Source of the DNA: Kribbella jiaozuonensis
GTDB lineage: Bacteria; Actinomycetota; Actinomycetes; Propionibacteriales; Kribbellaceae
DNA length: 64,000 bases
Direction: 5' to 3'
Assembly: GCF_005233875.1 (NCBI RefSeq)
Contig: NZ_SZPZ01000004.1
Location: 868,001-932,000, forward strand
A program made the translations under genes and the position numbers. Within the stretch, counting starts at the first letter, position 1; every line of letters starts with the position of its first letter. Below, piece by piece: positions 50,997 to 59,692 of the stretch. The notes beneath the pieces are model-generated. The model was not told where the DNA came from. It made no database searches and worked only from the letters and a program-made list of their open reading frames with translations.

Positions 50997-51932
50997 TTAG
51001 CGGTTCTGGGTGGGGCGGCGGTTGGTGGCGTTGCGGAGGGCGCGGTTGTCGCGGCGGGTGGTGGGTGGGTCTGTGGCTAGGGTGCCGAGGAGGTCGTTGC
51101 GGACCGACCGGAGCTGGGCCTGGGCTGGGTCGAGCCTGGTGGCGACAGCGTCACTGTGGTCCCGCCACGCGTCCCGGCTCTCCTTCAGGTACAGCGCGAA
51201 CGCAGGCACCTTCAGCGCCACATCAGCCCAGTCCGGCGCCCCGGTCAGGTCCACGCCCAGGCTGTACAGCGCGTACGTCGAAGTCAGCCTCGCCTGCTGC
51301 ATGAACGCCGCACGCCGGCTGACCGGCGCCTCCTGCCTCCGAGCCAGATCGAGCCGGTCGTCCATCAACTGACGCCCCTGCCGGACCATCTCGTCCGCGG
51401 CCTGGCGCAGCGGCGCGCCCACTCGGACCTGCGCGCCTTCATCTATCACGTCCCGCAGCACACTCGCGCGCGCCAGCCGGGTCAGGGACTGCGCGAGCCA
51501 GTCGTCGTCCCGCTCCGGCAGGACCACGCGGTCGCCGTACGCGTCCTCGAAGCTCTTCCGGAGGTCCGCGACACTCGTCGCCGGCATCGGCCGGCCCTCC
51601 AGCGCGGCCCGGTTGACCGCCTGCGCCGACGCCTCCTCGAGGCTCAGACCCCACTGGTTCCTGGGATCGAGGGACAGATCGGCAGCAGCCACCAGGATCT
51701 GTTCGGCATCCGTGCCCTCCGGATCCAGGCGTACGCCGTCCAGCTCGAGCCGGCGCCACCAGTGCGCCAGCCTGTCCGCGACCTGCCGCTCCCGGTCCGT
51801 CGCAGCCGCCGGGAACGACCGCTCGTACCGATCGAGCGCGAGCAGCGCCTCGGTGGCGAACATGCCCACCACTTGCTGCGCAGCGGCGAGCTCGTCCCGG
51901 CTCGGCTCGCGACGTTCCGCCCGCGGCGTCAT
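50997..51932 (-). CDS. Uncharacterised charged helical protein
   Basis: I do not recognise this 311-residue protein. It has no signal or membrane segment. It is mostly alpha-helical and charged, with a middle part VVLPERDDDWLAQSLTRLARASVLRDVI and an Arg-rich tail (TRRDNRALRNATNRRPTQNR) that could bind nucleic acid. The ATG at 51932 overlaps the stop of the small upstream gene (ATGA), which decides against the much longer open frame to 52070. Together with the 83-residue gene it may form a two-gene unit. Confidence 0.65.
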   Translation of the reverse strand: MTPRAERREPSRDELAAAQQVVGMFATEALLALDRYERSFPAAATDRERQVADRLAHWWRRLELDGVRLDPEGTDAEQILVAAADLSLDPRNQWGLSLEEASAQAVNRAALEGRPMPATSVADLRKSFEDAYGDRVVLPERDDDWLAQSLTRLARASVLRDVIDEGAQVRVGAPLRQAADEMVRQGRQLMDDRLDLARRQEAPVSRRAAFMQQARLTSTYALYSLGVDLTGAPDWADVALKVPAFALYLKESRDAWRDHSDAVATRLDPAQAQLRSVRNDLLGTLATDPPTTRRDNRALRNATNRRPTQNR

Positions 51933-52180
51933 TGCCGGCCGTCCAGCTCCGCCTGGACTCGCTCGACGGCCTCGGCCCGGCGCCGGAGACTGTCGAACCG
52001 CTCGGCCTGCTCCGGGTCGGCCGGCTGGTAGTCGGCATCCTCCGCAGCTCCGACCGGGACGTACCACCACCGGTCCGCGTACCAGGTCGGACCGACCTCC
52101 GTCCCGGCGAGCATCGGCGTCGCCGCACCGGAGTCGAGCAACTCACGCATGCGGTCTTGCGAAATGTTGTCGTCGGTCAC
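51929..52180 (-). CDS. Small hypothetical protein (83 residues)
   Basis: This short acidic protein has MTDDNISQDRMRELLDSG at the start and a central aromatic patch TWYADRWWYVPVG. Its helical charged end is ERFDSLRRRAEAVERVQAELD. There are no known motifs. It sits between the VC0807-family gene (adjacent, zero spacing) and the 311-residue gene (4-bp overlap), so all three are likely one transcript. A role as an antitoxin or adaptor to its neighbour is only speculation. Confidence 0.6.
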   Translation of the reverse strand: MTDDNISQDRMRELLDSGAATPMLAGTEVGPTWYADRWWYVPVGAAEDADYQPADPEQAERFDSLRRRAEAVERVQAELDGRQ

Positions 52181-52849
52181 TCAAACGACTGTAGGACGCC
52201 GAGGGGCGAACACGAGCTGGTATGTGCCGCTCCGCCGGAGCAGGACGATGGTCGGGATCTGCAGTACGACGATCGTGACGACTGTGATGATCGGGTCGAG
52301 CGCCGGTACGACGGAGATCGGCAGCGTGTACGAGAGGACGACGCGGACGATCGCGTCGACGATCGACGCGATCCCCCAGAACACGGTGATCCACTTCCAG
52401 GCGTGCCGGAACTTCGGGTTCGTCTCCCAGAGCTCGTCCATCACCGCCGCCCGGCGCGGCATGAGCGCCTGCGTGACGGTGTAGGTGAGGGGCCGCGGAT
52501 GGCGCAGCGACCACAGCGTGATGCCGGCGAACGGGAGGCTGATCCAGGCGTTCCGGACGAGCAGCAGGCGGGCGTCTCCACCGACTACTGCGACCACGGT
52601 GCTCGCCACCATGCTCACCACGACAGCCATCCCGACCAGGTCCGTACGCCGGTTGCGCACCAACGACACTGCCGAACTGATGAGTCCTGGGATGACGCCG
52701 GCGAGCAGTGCGATCAGGTCGTTGGCACCGAGCGCCTTCAGGCCGTAGTAGAGGGCGAGCGGGATCGCGATGTCGACGACGAGGAGCCACGGTCGGTTGC
52801 GCGTGCTGGGCATGCACCGAGAATCAGGCTTGGAGCCGCCGGCCGGCAT
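52181..52849 (-). CDS. VC0807-family membrane protein
   Basis: This 222-residue polytopic membrane protein has about six helices in the VC0807 family pattern: DIAIPLALYYGLKALGANDLIALLAGVIPGL, a basic loop (VRNRRTDLVG), and later the WETNPKFRHAWKWITVFWG segment. Its function is unknown. Two starts are possible, 52849 and the ATG at 52813 (MPSTRNRPWLL); the latter fits homologues that begin just before the first helix. It is first in a three-gene unit on the minus strand. Confidence 0.75.
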   Translation of the reverse strand: MPAGGSKPDSRCMPSTRNRPWLLVVDIAIPLALYYGLKALGANDLIALLAGVIPGLISSAVSLVRNRRTDLVGMAVVVSMVASTVVAVVGGDARLLLVRNAWISLPFAGITLWSLRHPRPLTYTVTQALMPRRAAVMDELWETNPKFRHAWKWITVFWGIASIVDAIVRVVLSYTLPISVVPALDPIITVVTIVVLQIPTIVLLRRSGTYQLVFAPRRPTVV

Positions 52850-52883
52850 CGAGCCGACGGCTGTACGCGCCTAGACCAAAGTC

Positions 52884-55592
52884 TTAGTCCTTCTTCCGGG
52901 ACTTCTCGTCATCGGGGCCGAGCTCCTCGGAGAGCTCGTCCTCCGCAGCCGTCTCGCGGAGCTCCTCCGGCAGCTCGCCGTCGACGTCCCGCAGTTCCTC
53001 CGGGAGGTCCTCCTCGTCGAACTCCTCGGGCAGGATCTCCTCCGCCTCCACGGCCGACTCGGGCTTGATCGCGTTGCGGAGGCGGCCGAGGATCCGGTCC
53101 GCCTCGGTGCCGAACGGGTTGTCGTTGACCAGGTACGTCCAGGTCGCGGTCGGCCGCGGGATCCCGCTGGCCTCCTCGTCGAGGCCCTCGGCCGTGATCT
53201 CCGCCGTACCGAACGTCTCGGCCGCGTCCTTCCAGGCGTCCTCGATCAGCGTGTCGAACGACGCGATCGCCGACTTGTTGAACTCGTCGATCGGCTTCAG
53301 GTGCACGATGCCGCCGGCCAGCGACCGCAGGTGGATGCCCTCGCGCAGGTCGGCCAGGTACGCCAGGTGGTCGGTCCAGCGCCGGTCCAGATGACCCAGC
53401 GCGATCCGTCGCGCGGCGGCGTTCACCACGTCCTCGCCGACCTTGTCGACCAGTTCGTCGTACCGCTCCTTGGCCCGCTCGGCGAGCTCGGTCGCGGCCA
53501 GGTCCTCGGTCAGCACCTTCTCGCGGGTCTCGAGCAGGATCGCCCGCTGCTGCCCGGTGAGCCGGTTGTACTGCCAGGTGGTCCGGTGCAGCTCGGCGTT
53601 CGCACCGTCGGCGACGCGCTGCGCGTGCTCGAGCATCGCGATCGACTTGCGGTCGGTCAGCCGCCCGGTGTCGTCCGGGTGCGGCCGCAGACCGGACGAA
53701 ACGGAGTACCGCGTGACGAGCTCGTCGGCGAGCGAGGCGAAGAACAGCGTCCCGCCCGGGTCGCCCTGACGGCCGGCGCGACCACGCAACTGGTCGTCGA
53801 GCCGTCGCGAGGCGTGCAGACCGGTGCCGATCACGTACAGGCCACCGAGCTCGATGGCCTTCTCCTTGTCGTGCGACTCGTCCCGGCCGCCCAGCCGGAT
53901 GTCCGTACCGCGGCCGGCCATCTGCGTCGAGACCGTGACCGTTCCCGGTACACCGGCCTCGGCGATGATCGCGGCCTCTTCGGCGTCGTTCTTCGCGTTC
54001 AGTACGACGTGCTCGATCTCGGCCGCCTCGAGCTTGTCGCTGAGCTGCTCGGACTCCTCGACACTGTGCGTGCCGATCAGGATCGGCCGGCCGGACTCGT
54101 GGACGACGCCGATGTGCTTGACCAGCGCTTCGTTCTTCTGCTCGACCGTCAGGTACAGGCGGTCGGGGTCGTCCTTGCGGATGTTCGGGGTGTTCGGCGG
54201 TACGACGGCGACGTCTACCTCGTAGAACTCCTGCAGAGACTCGCCGACGACGACCGCCGTACCGGTCATGCCGCAGAGCGTCTTGTACCGCTTGACCAGC
54301 GCCTGCACGGTGATGCTGTCGAGCACCTCACCGGAGTCGCTGACCGGAACGGCCTCCTTCGCCTCGACGGCAGCCTGCAGACCGTCGGGCCAGCGCTGCA
54401 GCTTCGCGACCCGGCCGCGGTTGTTGTTGATCAGGCTGACCTTGCCGTCGCGGACCAGGTAGTCGACGTCTCTCCGCAGCAGTACTTCGGCGTGCAGCGC
54501 GACGTTGATCTGGGTCAACCGGTCCAGGTTCTCGTCCGCGTAGAGGTTGAACTCCTCGACCGGCGCCGGCTCCTCGACCTCCGCGTCATCGCTCTCGTCC
54601 GCAGCGTCGACCGTCTCCTCCTCGTCAGCCGCCTCGTCAGCCGCCTCGTCAGCCGCCTCGTCAGCCGCCTCGTCAGTCTCCGGCTCGGTCTCCGCCTCGT
54701 CGGTCGCCTCGTCGGTCGCCAGCTCCTCGGCCGCCCGCTCCTCGGCTGCCAGTTCTTCGGCCCTCGCGCCGAGGGCCTTCTCGACCTTGTCGGTACCACG
54801 GTCCGTCAGCGCGACCGTCCGGCCGTCGCCGTCGATCTCGTAGTCCAGGCCCGCACGCAGCGTCCGGACCAGCTGGACCACGTCGTCGTCCAGCGCCTCG
54901 GACCGGGTCGCACCGGCCAGCACCATCGGCACCCGGGCCTCGTCGATCAGCACCGAGTCCGCCTCGTCCACCAATGCCACATCCGCGTCCACGGTGACCC
55001 GGTCGTCGACATCGGTGACGAGACGATCCCGCAGTACGTCGAACCCGATCTCGTTCACCGGCACATAGCAGACCTCAGCCTGGTACGCCTCCCGGCGCTC
55101 CTCCGGCGTAGACACCTGCCCGACATGCGACACAGCCACACCAAGCAGCTCGTACACCGGGCCCATCCACTCGGCGTCACGCTTGGCCAGATAGTCGTTC
55201 ACCGCCAGCACATGCACCTTGCGGCCGCCGATCGCATACCCGGCGGCAGCGATCGCACCGGCCAGCGTCTTGCCCTCACCGGTCGCCATCTCGACGACCC
55301 GGCCCTGCAGCATCGCCAGCGCGCCGACGACCTGGCCGTCGAACGCCCGCTCCCCCAGCGCCCGCTTACCCGCGTCCCGGGCCAGCGCAAGGAACTCGAT
55401 CTGCTCGTCCTCGTGCAGTCCACCGGTCGTCCGCAGCTCCGCGGCCGCCTCGGTGAGCTCTTCATCGGTCAGGGAAACGACCGACTCCTCCGCCTCGCCG
55501 ACCAGCTGGGTGAGCCGTTCGTACGGGCCGAGATCGATCGAGCCGGGGCGCTGCAGCAGCCGGCGGAAGCGAGAAGCGATTTTCAGGGCCAT
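52884..55592 (-). CDS. secA2: Accessory preprotein translocase ATPase SecA2
   Basis: This motor ATPase drives export of a subset of proteins through SecYEG. Walker A is ATGEGKT (residues 103-109) and the DEAD box DEADSVLIDEARVP. TQMAGRGTDIRLGG and RGRAGRQGDPGGTLFFASL are later helicase motifs. It lacks the C-terminal Cys/His zinc tail of SecA1, and its overall style is that of actinobacterial SecA2. A second, canonical SecA is expected elsewhere. An acidic insert at residues ~275-345 contains ADEA-type repeats from four exact 12-bp DNA units. The C-terminal ~60 residues are also highly acidic. Confidence 0.93.
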   Translation of the reverse strand: MALKIASRFRRLLQRPGSIDLGPYERLTQLVGEAEESVVSLTDEELTEAAAELRTTGGLHEDEQIEFLALARDAGKRALGERAFDGQVVGALAMLQGRVVEMATGEGKTLAGAIAAAGYAIGGRKVHVLAVNDYLAKRDAEWMGPVYELLGVAVSHVGQVSTPEERREAYQAEVCYVPVNEIGFDVLRDRLVTDVDDRVTVDADVALVDEADSVLIDEARVPMVLAGATRSEALDDDVVQLVRTLRAGLDYEIDGDGRTVALTDRGTDKVEKALGARAEELAAEERAAEELATDEATDEAETEPETDEAADEAADEAADEAADEEETVDAADESDDAEVEEPAPVEEFNLYADENLDRLTQINVALHAEVLLRRDVDYLVRDGKVSLINNNRGRVAKLQRWPDGLQAAVEAKEAVPVSDSGEVLDSITVQALVKRYKTLCGMTGTAVVVGESLQEFYEVDVAVVPPNTPNIRKDDPDRLYLTVEQKNEALVKHIGVVHESGRPILIGTHSVEESEQLSDKLEAAEIEHVVLNAKNDAEEAAIIAEAGVPGTVTVSTQMAGRGTDIRLGGRDESHDKEKAIELGGLYVIGTGLHASRRLDDQLRGRAGRQGDPGGTLFFASLADELVTRYSVSSGLRPHPDDTGRLTDRKSIAMLEHAQRVADGANAELHRTTWQYNRLTGQQRAILLETREKVLTEDLAATELAERAKERYDELVDKVGEDVVNAAARRIALGHLDRRWTDHLAYLADLREGIHLRSLAGGIVHLKPIDEFNKSAIASFDTLIEDAWKDAAETFGTAEITAEGLDEEASGIPRPTATWTYLVNDNPFGTEADRILGRLRNAIKPESAVEAEEILPEEFDEEDLPEELRDVDGELPEELRETAAEDELSEELGPDDEKSRKKD
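54621..54668. repeat. Four 12-bp tandem repeats inside secA2
   Basis: CTCGTCAGCCGC occurs four times without a change (54621, 54633, 54645, 54657), followed by a degenerate fifth copy. On the coding strand it encodes the Asp-Glu-Ala-Ala run at residues 309-324. The units keep the frame when copies are gained or lost. Confidence 0.85.
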
Positions 55593-55637
55593 GATGCAGG
55601 CAACGTACAGCGTCCGGCGGTCGTTCCGCAGGTCAGG

Positions 55638-56435
55638 TCAGGGTGTCCACTCGTAGGGTGTCGTGGTTGTAACAGCGTGGAGTCCGAGCTTCTGCAGGAT
55701 CGGGCGGGAGTCCTCGGAGGCGTCGACGCGGAGGAACTCGTACCCGCGGTCCTTGGCCAGCCGGGCGCGGTGGACGAGCAGTGCACTGTAGAGCCCTTGC
55801 CGGCGCCACTCCGGGAGCGTGCCGCCGCCCCACAGGCTGGCGAACCCGGTCCCGGGATGGAACCGGATCCACGCCGCCGACACGGCCGGACCCTGCTTCA
55901 GCACGTCCTCGACCAAGAAGACAGACAACCGGTCCGGGAACATCCGCGCCTCGCCCTGCAACTGCTCCACGATCCGCGCCAGCCCACTGTCCCAGAGCGT
56001 GTCCGTCAGTACGGCGATCCGGTGGAAGTCGTCCGGTCCGTCGGCCTCCCGCAGCCGCACCTTCGACGGCAGCGCCGACGGCCGCTCGAGGATCCGGTCC
56101 ACCTCGCCGAGGATCAGCGTCTCCGGCTCCTCCTTGCTGAAGCCGGCCCGGACGAGGCGGTCCCCCAGATCGGCCGGCTCGTCGTACGCGTAGGTCTTCC
56201 ACTCGAACGGCAGCCCGCGCTCGCGGAAGAACGCCAGCTCCTGCTCGATCACCGCGTCCGGGTCGTCCCCCAGTCCGCGCGGCGTCTCGACGAAACCGGC
56301 TCCGTCGGGACCTTCGACGTACGAGCGATGCACCGGCCCCTCGTGCTCCTGTTTCCATCCGGGGATCGCGTCCGCGTCGGGCAACCGGATCCGGCGGTGG
56401 AACACGTCGAGCAGCTCGTCAGGGGTCATCTGCAC
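55638..56435 (-). CDS. GNAT N-acetyltransferase
   Basis: This 265-residue protein has a C-terminal GNAT domain. GTLPEWRRQGLYSALLVHRA gives the acetyl-CoA loop (R-x-x-G-x-x, with RRQGLY), and YEFLRVDASEDSRPILQKLG the last strands. The N-terminal half resembles a degenerate second GNAT. An internal ATG at 56429 is an equally good start. It stands alone, 45 bp after secA2's start, so it is probably transcribed separately or reads into secA2. The substrate is unknown. Confidence 0.85.
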   Translation of the reverse strand: MQMTPDELLDVFHRRIRLPDADAIPGWKQEHEGPVHRSYVEGPDGAGFVETPRGLGDDPDAVIEQELAFFRERGLPFEWKTYAYDEPADLGDRLVRAGFSKEEPETLILGEVDRILERPSALPSKVRLREADGPDDFHRIAVLTDTLWDSGLARIVEQLQGEARMFPDRLSVFLVEDVLKQGPAVSAAWIRFHPGTGFASLWGGGTLPEWRRQGLYSALLVHRARLAKDRGYEFLRVDASEDSRPILQKLGLHAVTTTTPYEWTP

Positions 56436-56479
56436 ATCGTGCCCGATCGGCTACCTGAAATCACCGGGATAAAAAGCAA

Positions 56480-56496
56480 ACCAGTTCGCAACTGGT
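56480..56496. promoter_or_regulatory. Inverted repeat upstream of the AMIN-like gene
   Basis: ACCAGTT-CGC-AACTGGT is a perfect 7-bp inverted repeat, 40 bp before the ATG at 56536. It may be an operator or an mRNA hairpin. A strong ribosome-binding site, AAGGGGGGAA, follows near 56521-56530. The 100-bp gap to the divergent GNAT gene holds nothing else clear. Confidence 0.4.
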
Positions 56497-56535
56497 GTCG
56501 TCCAAGTAAGTGTCCTCACAAGGGGGGAACACATC

Positions 56536-57135
56536 ATGAACATCCACCACATCACACCCAAGACGATCTTCGCCGCACTCGCGGTGATGGCAGTCCCCGC
56601 GGCCGCGTTCGCCGCACCGACCCTGACCGGATCTTCCGCCCCCCGAACCACCTCGACCACCGCCGTCGCCATCGCGTCCTGCCCGGGCGGCTGGGGATCG
56701 TTGCCCGAGGCAAACAGCCGGATGACGCAGGCGCCGGTGACCGCTGTCCGCACCGGACGGCATGGCTGCTTCGACCGGATCGTCGTCGACATCCGCGGTC
56801 GTGCCCCGGGGTACGACGTTCGGTACGTGAAGAACGTCTTCACCGACGGTGCCGGCCATCTCGTCCCGCTGCGCGGTGGGGCGAAACTCCAGGTCGTCGT
56901 CCGCGCCCCGGCGTACAGCTCGACCGGCGCGGCGACGTACTCGCCGAAGAACGCCAAGGAGCTGACCAACGTCGCCGGTTACAGCACGTTCCGCCAAGTC
57001 GCTTACGCAGGCACGTTCGAGGGACAGACGACGATCGGGCTGGGCGTCCGCGCGCGGCTTCCGTTCCGGGTCTTCACATTGGCCGGGCCGGGATCGAACA
57101 CCCGCTTGGTGATCGACGTCGCGCACCACTGGTAA
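56536..57135 (+). CDS. Secreted AMIN-like domain protein
   Basis: This 199-residue exported protein has a signal peptide with core IFAALAVMAVPAAAFAAP (cleavage near residue 27), then a Thr/Ser linker. Its AMIN-like domain carries the family pattern CFDRIVVDIRGRAPGYDVRY, then LVPLRGGAKLQVVVRAPAYS and the final strand NTRLVIDVAHHW. AMIN-type domains bind peptidoglycan or other wall polymers, so a wall-associated role is plausible. A strong AAGGGGGG Shine-Dalgarno supports high expression. There is no lipobox, unlike many relatives. Confidence 0.83.
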   Translation: MNIHHITPKTIFAALAVMAVPAAAFAAPTLTGSSAPRTTSTTAVAIASCPGGWGSLPEANSRMTQAPVTAVRTGRHGCFDRIVVDIRGRAPGYDVRYVKNVFTDGAGHLVPLRGGAKLQVVVRAPAYSSTGAATYSPKNAKELTNVAGYSTFRQVAYAGTFEGQTTIGLGVRARLPFRVFTLAGPGSNTRLVIDVAHHW

Positions 57136-57204
57136 GCCCCGCCCCGCGGTCGCCCGGTTCCTCACCCCGGGCGACCGCTTACGCGTTCTACGGCGTCGGG
57201 TCTT

Positions 57205-59223
57205 CTACAGCGTCCGGTTGAGCAGGTCGTAGAAGGAGTTGCCGAGGAGCAGTTCGTACGGATCGGTCAGTAGCGGTCCGAGTTCGGCCATGTCGGACGG
57301 CGTCCACGACCACGCACCGATGAGGCCGGAGATGAACAGCGGGCTCGAGCCGTCCCAGCTCGAGATCCGCTGGTCCAGCGCGGCTTTGAACTCGGCCGCC
57401 TTGCCGGGTGCGCCCCAGCCGCCCGTGATGGGGATGCCACCGTGGCGCACGGTCAGCGTGTCGCCGTCCCAGGTCTGCATGATCCCCTTGGTCGGCGTGT
57501 AATCGGCGTACCCCTTGGCGATCTCCTCCGAGAGCTGCACCCACGTGCCGTCCTGCCGGCCGCTGTACGCGTACACGACCTCCAGGGCGGTACGGCGCAT
57601 GAAGTCGCCGGTCATCTTGAGGTACTTCGTGAGCTCGGCCGAGGTCCACGAGGCCGGATACGTGTAGCCGCCGCCGGACGGGCCGCAGACCAGGTAGTCG
57701 TTAGCGGTCGCGGTGCGCTGGTAGTGGCTGTAGATGTTCGGACCGGCCTCGGCTAGCAGCGGGCTGATCGTCCAGTTGGTCGGCACCTCGCCGCGCTTCG
57801 GGTCGTCCCAGATGTCGCGCAGCCGGCGCTGGCAGTACTGGATGTTGTCGCCTTCGCCGAACGTAAGCGTCAGGTAGACCTTGTTCTTGGCCTTGCTGAC
57901 CCGACGTACCGGCCTGGGCTTGCTGGAGATCGGCGCTGCCGTGCCGGCGTGGACGGTGCCGTTCATGTAGAAGTCGGCCGCGACGACCGGCGAGCCGCCC
58001 TTGCTCGCGAGGTCGACGCCGTCCCATTCGCCGGAGACGTCGTTCGCGAACCAGCCCATGTACGGCGCGAGCGTGGGCCACTTGGCGTAGTGCTCGATGA
58101 GCAGGTCGCCCGTCGCCCCGCCGGGTGGTAGCCAGCTCACCAGGGCCTTGGTGGCAACCACGTAGTCGCGGAAGTACGGGAACGGCTCGACGCGGGTCGG
58201 CGACGTGTCCGTGGCGCTGACGAGGTACTGGTTCCACATCTCCACGGTGACGACGAGGGACGTCGTACCCGCCGGTGGTTCGAAGCGGTAGATCCAGTAG
58301 TTGCCGCCGTCCGCGAAGCGGTTGGCCTCGCCACCGATCGACGAGTGCGAGCCGTCGAACAGGTATGGCGCCTCTTCCGGCGTGTTCGGCTCGAACCGGG
58401 CGAACTCGGTGCCGTTCGCCGTCACCACCACGTGGCGCACCGACGCGCCCCAGCCATCGTCGGAGAACGAGTCCGCGAACCTTACATACACGGCCTCCTT
58501 GCCGAGTTTGGCCGAGACGTCCAGGTTGTACGTACCGCGGTTCGACGAGTCACGGATCTGCTGCGTCTCGCGGGCGATCTCCTGCCAGACCACGCCTTCG
58601 ACGTCGACCACCCGGGTCGGCGGCAGGCCGGCGAGCAGCTGCTTGGTGACGCGCGGGAACAGGTTGTCGAGCTGCCACCGGTAGGTCTTCACCACGTCGT
58701 CGTCGAACATCCCGCGCAGATCCTTGACGATCTTCAACCCGTGTGCCTTCGCCTGATCCGCGTCCGCTACGACGGCGTTCTCCAGGCCGGCGAGAGTTGT
58801 CGCGATGTTGAGCGAGTCGGGTACGGCGGGGTCGTGGACGATCGCGCCGCGGACGTGACTGCGGTACTTCGCGACCAGGTCCAACGGGTTCTTGTACAAC
58901 CTGGTCGGCAGGTGCAGGTCGGTCAGCCATTTGGCGTCCGGCACGCTCTGCGTTCCCGTGTCGTAGATGAAGTACAACTCCGGCTCTTTGCGGTTGACGA
59001 TGCCTTGCAACGTTGTCAGCAAGGTCTGGTCTCCCCCACTGAGTTTGCTGACGTCGCCGTAATCCAGGTGTTTCGGGCGGTTGAACACCGGCAGCAGCCG
59101 GGCAGGGCTGCCGGACGTCGATGAAACCACAGCCTGCGCCGAGGAAGTCAGCCCCGGGACGAGCCCGAGACCCCCCACCGTCACCGCACCGCTGCCCGCC
59201 AGGAACGCTCGTCTCGAAACCAT
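57205..59223 (-). CDS. GxGYxYP-domain putative glycosyl hydrolase, Tat-exported
   Basis: This 672-residue secreted protein has a twin-arginine signal VSRRAFLAGSGAVTVGGLG. The name-giving motif appears as SGGGYTYPASW near residue 530. NIQYCQRRLRDIWDDPKRGEVP and the C-terminal TKGIMQTWDGDTLTVRHGG fit the GxGYxYP family. It also contains a jelly-roll-like carbohydrate-binding stretch around residues 240-340. The family is predicted to act on carbohydrates, but no activity is proven. The ATG at 59223 is preferred over GTG 59232 for spacing to GGGAG. A perfect palindrome lies 19 bp upstream. Confidence 0.85.
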   Translation of the reverse strand: MVSRRAFLAGSGAVTVGGLGLVPGLTSSAQAVVSSTSGSPARLLPVFNRPKHLDYGDVSKLSGGDQTLLTTLQGIVNRKEPELYFIYDTGTQSVPDAKWLTDLHLPTRLYKNPLDLVAKYRSHVRGAIVHDPAVPDSLNIATTLAGLENAVVADADQAKAHGLKIVKDLRGMFDDDVVKTYRWQLDNLFPRVTKQLLAGLPPTRVVDVEGVVWQEIARETQQIRDSSNRGTYNLDVSAKLGKEAVYVRFADSFSDDGWGASVRHVVVTANGTEFARFEPNTPEEAPYLFDGSHSSIGGEANRFADGGNYWIYRFEPPAGTTSLVVTVEMWNQYLVSATDTSPTRVEPFPYFRDYVVATKALVSWLPPGGATGDLLIEHYAKWPTLAPYMGWFANDVSGEWDGVDLASKGGSPVVAADFYMNGTVHAGTAAPISSKPRPVRRVSKAKNKVYLTLTFGEGDNIQYCQRRLRDIWDDPKRGEVPTNWTISPLLAEAGPNIYSHYQRTATANDYLVCGPSGGGYTYPASWTSAELTKYLKMTGDFMRRTALEVVYAYSGRQDGTWVQLSEEIAKGYADYTPTKGIMQTWDGDTLTVRHGGIPITGGWGAPGKAAEFKAALDQRISSWDGSSPLFISGLIGAWSWTPSDMAELGPLLTDPYELLLGNSFYDLLNRTL

Positions 59224-59241
59224 CGTGACCACTCCCTGAGG

Positions 59242-59257
59242 TTGACATCGATGTCAA
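59242..59257. promoter_or_regulatory. Perfect LacI-type palindrome before the GxGYxYP gene
   Basis: TTGACATCGATGTCAA is a perfect 16-bp palindrome with the central CG typical of LacI-family operators in actinobacterial sugar loci. It lies 19 bp before the start codon at 59223, downstream of any likely promoter, so a bound regulator would act as a roadblock. No lacI gene is in the window; the regulator must be encoded elsewhere. Confidence 0.65.
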
Positions 59258-59692
59258 ATCAGGCCGGACAGTAGCAACGCCGGGACGGTGTGTACATAGC
59301 TCGTCACACGCTTCGGCGAAGAAACTGGAATCGTTTCCGGCTGAGGGGTGTTTGGACGGGCGGAGGTCTGCCCCCGCGTGCTACGCAGACGCTTTCTTCG
59401 TCGCTCCGCTCCTCAGCGCACCTGCTCCACACGCTCCCACCCACCCCCGGCTCAGCGCCGTGCATCCCTTTCCGGCTATCGCCGGACCGTGCCGGCTATC
59501 GCCGGAACTTGCGGGCTACCGCCCGCGGTCGACTACCCGGGCCTGGCGCGGTCGCTCGTAGCAACTGTTCCGCCGGGAGCCGTGGACGTGCCACACGTGC
59601 GGCTGGACCGTGCTGGTGGCGACTGCGTCCCGCCCCGTGTACACGACCTCCGCTCTGGATCTGGTTGCTGGCCTGGTGCGACGGTTCGGTTT
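59258..59692. other. Long intergenic region with twin hairpins
   Basis: About 435 bp between the GxGYxYP gene and the alpha/beta hydrolase show no convincing gene; the open plus frame has neither a domain nor a good start. Two copies of a 15-nt unit CCGGCTATCGCCGGA lie at 59472 and 59492. Each forms a 5- or 6-bp stem with the loop TATC. The region also has an Arg/Pro-coding bias typical of shadows. It could hold a promoter or a degenerate gene end. Confidence 0.4.

Noticed and set aside
53301..57221. A 1306-residue plus-strand open frame opposite secA2 and the GNAT gene
   Set aside because: Same shadow pattern; it also runs through the AMIN-like gene in another frame.
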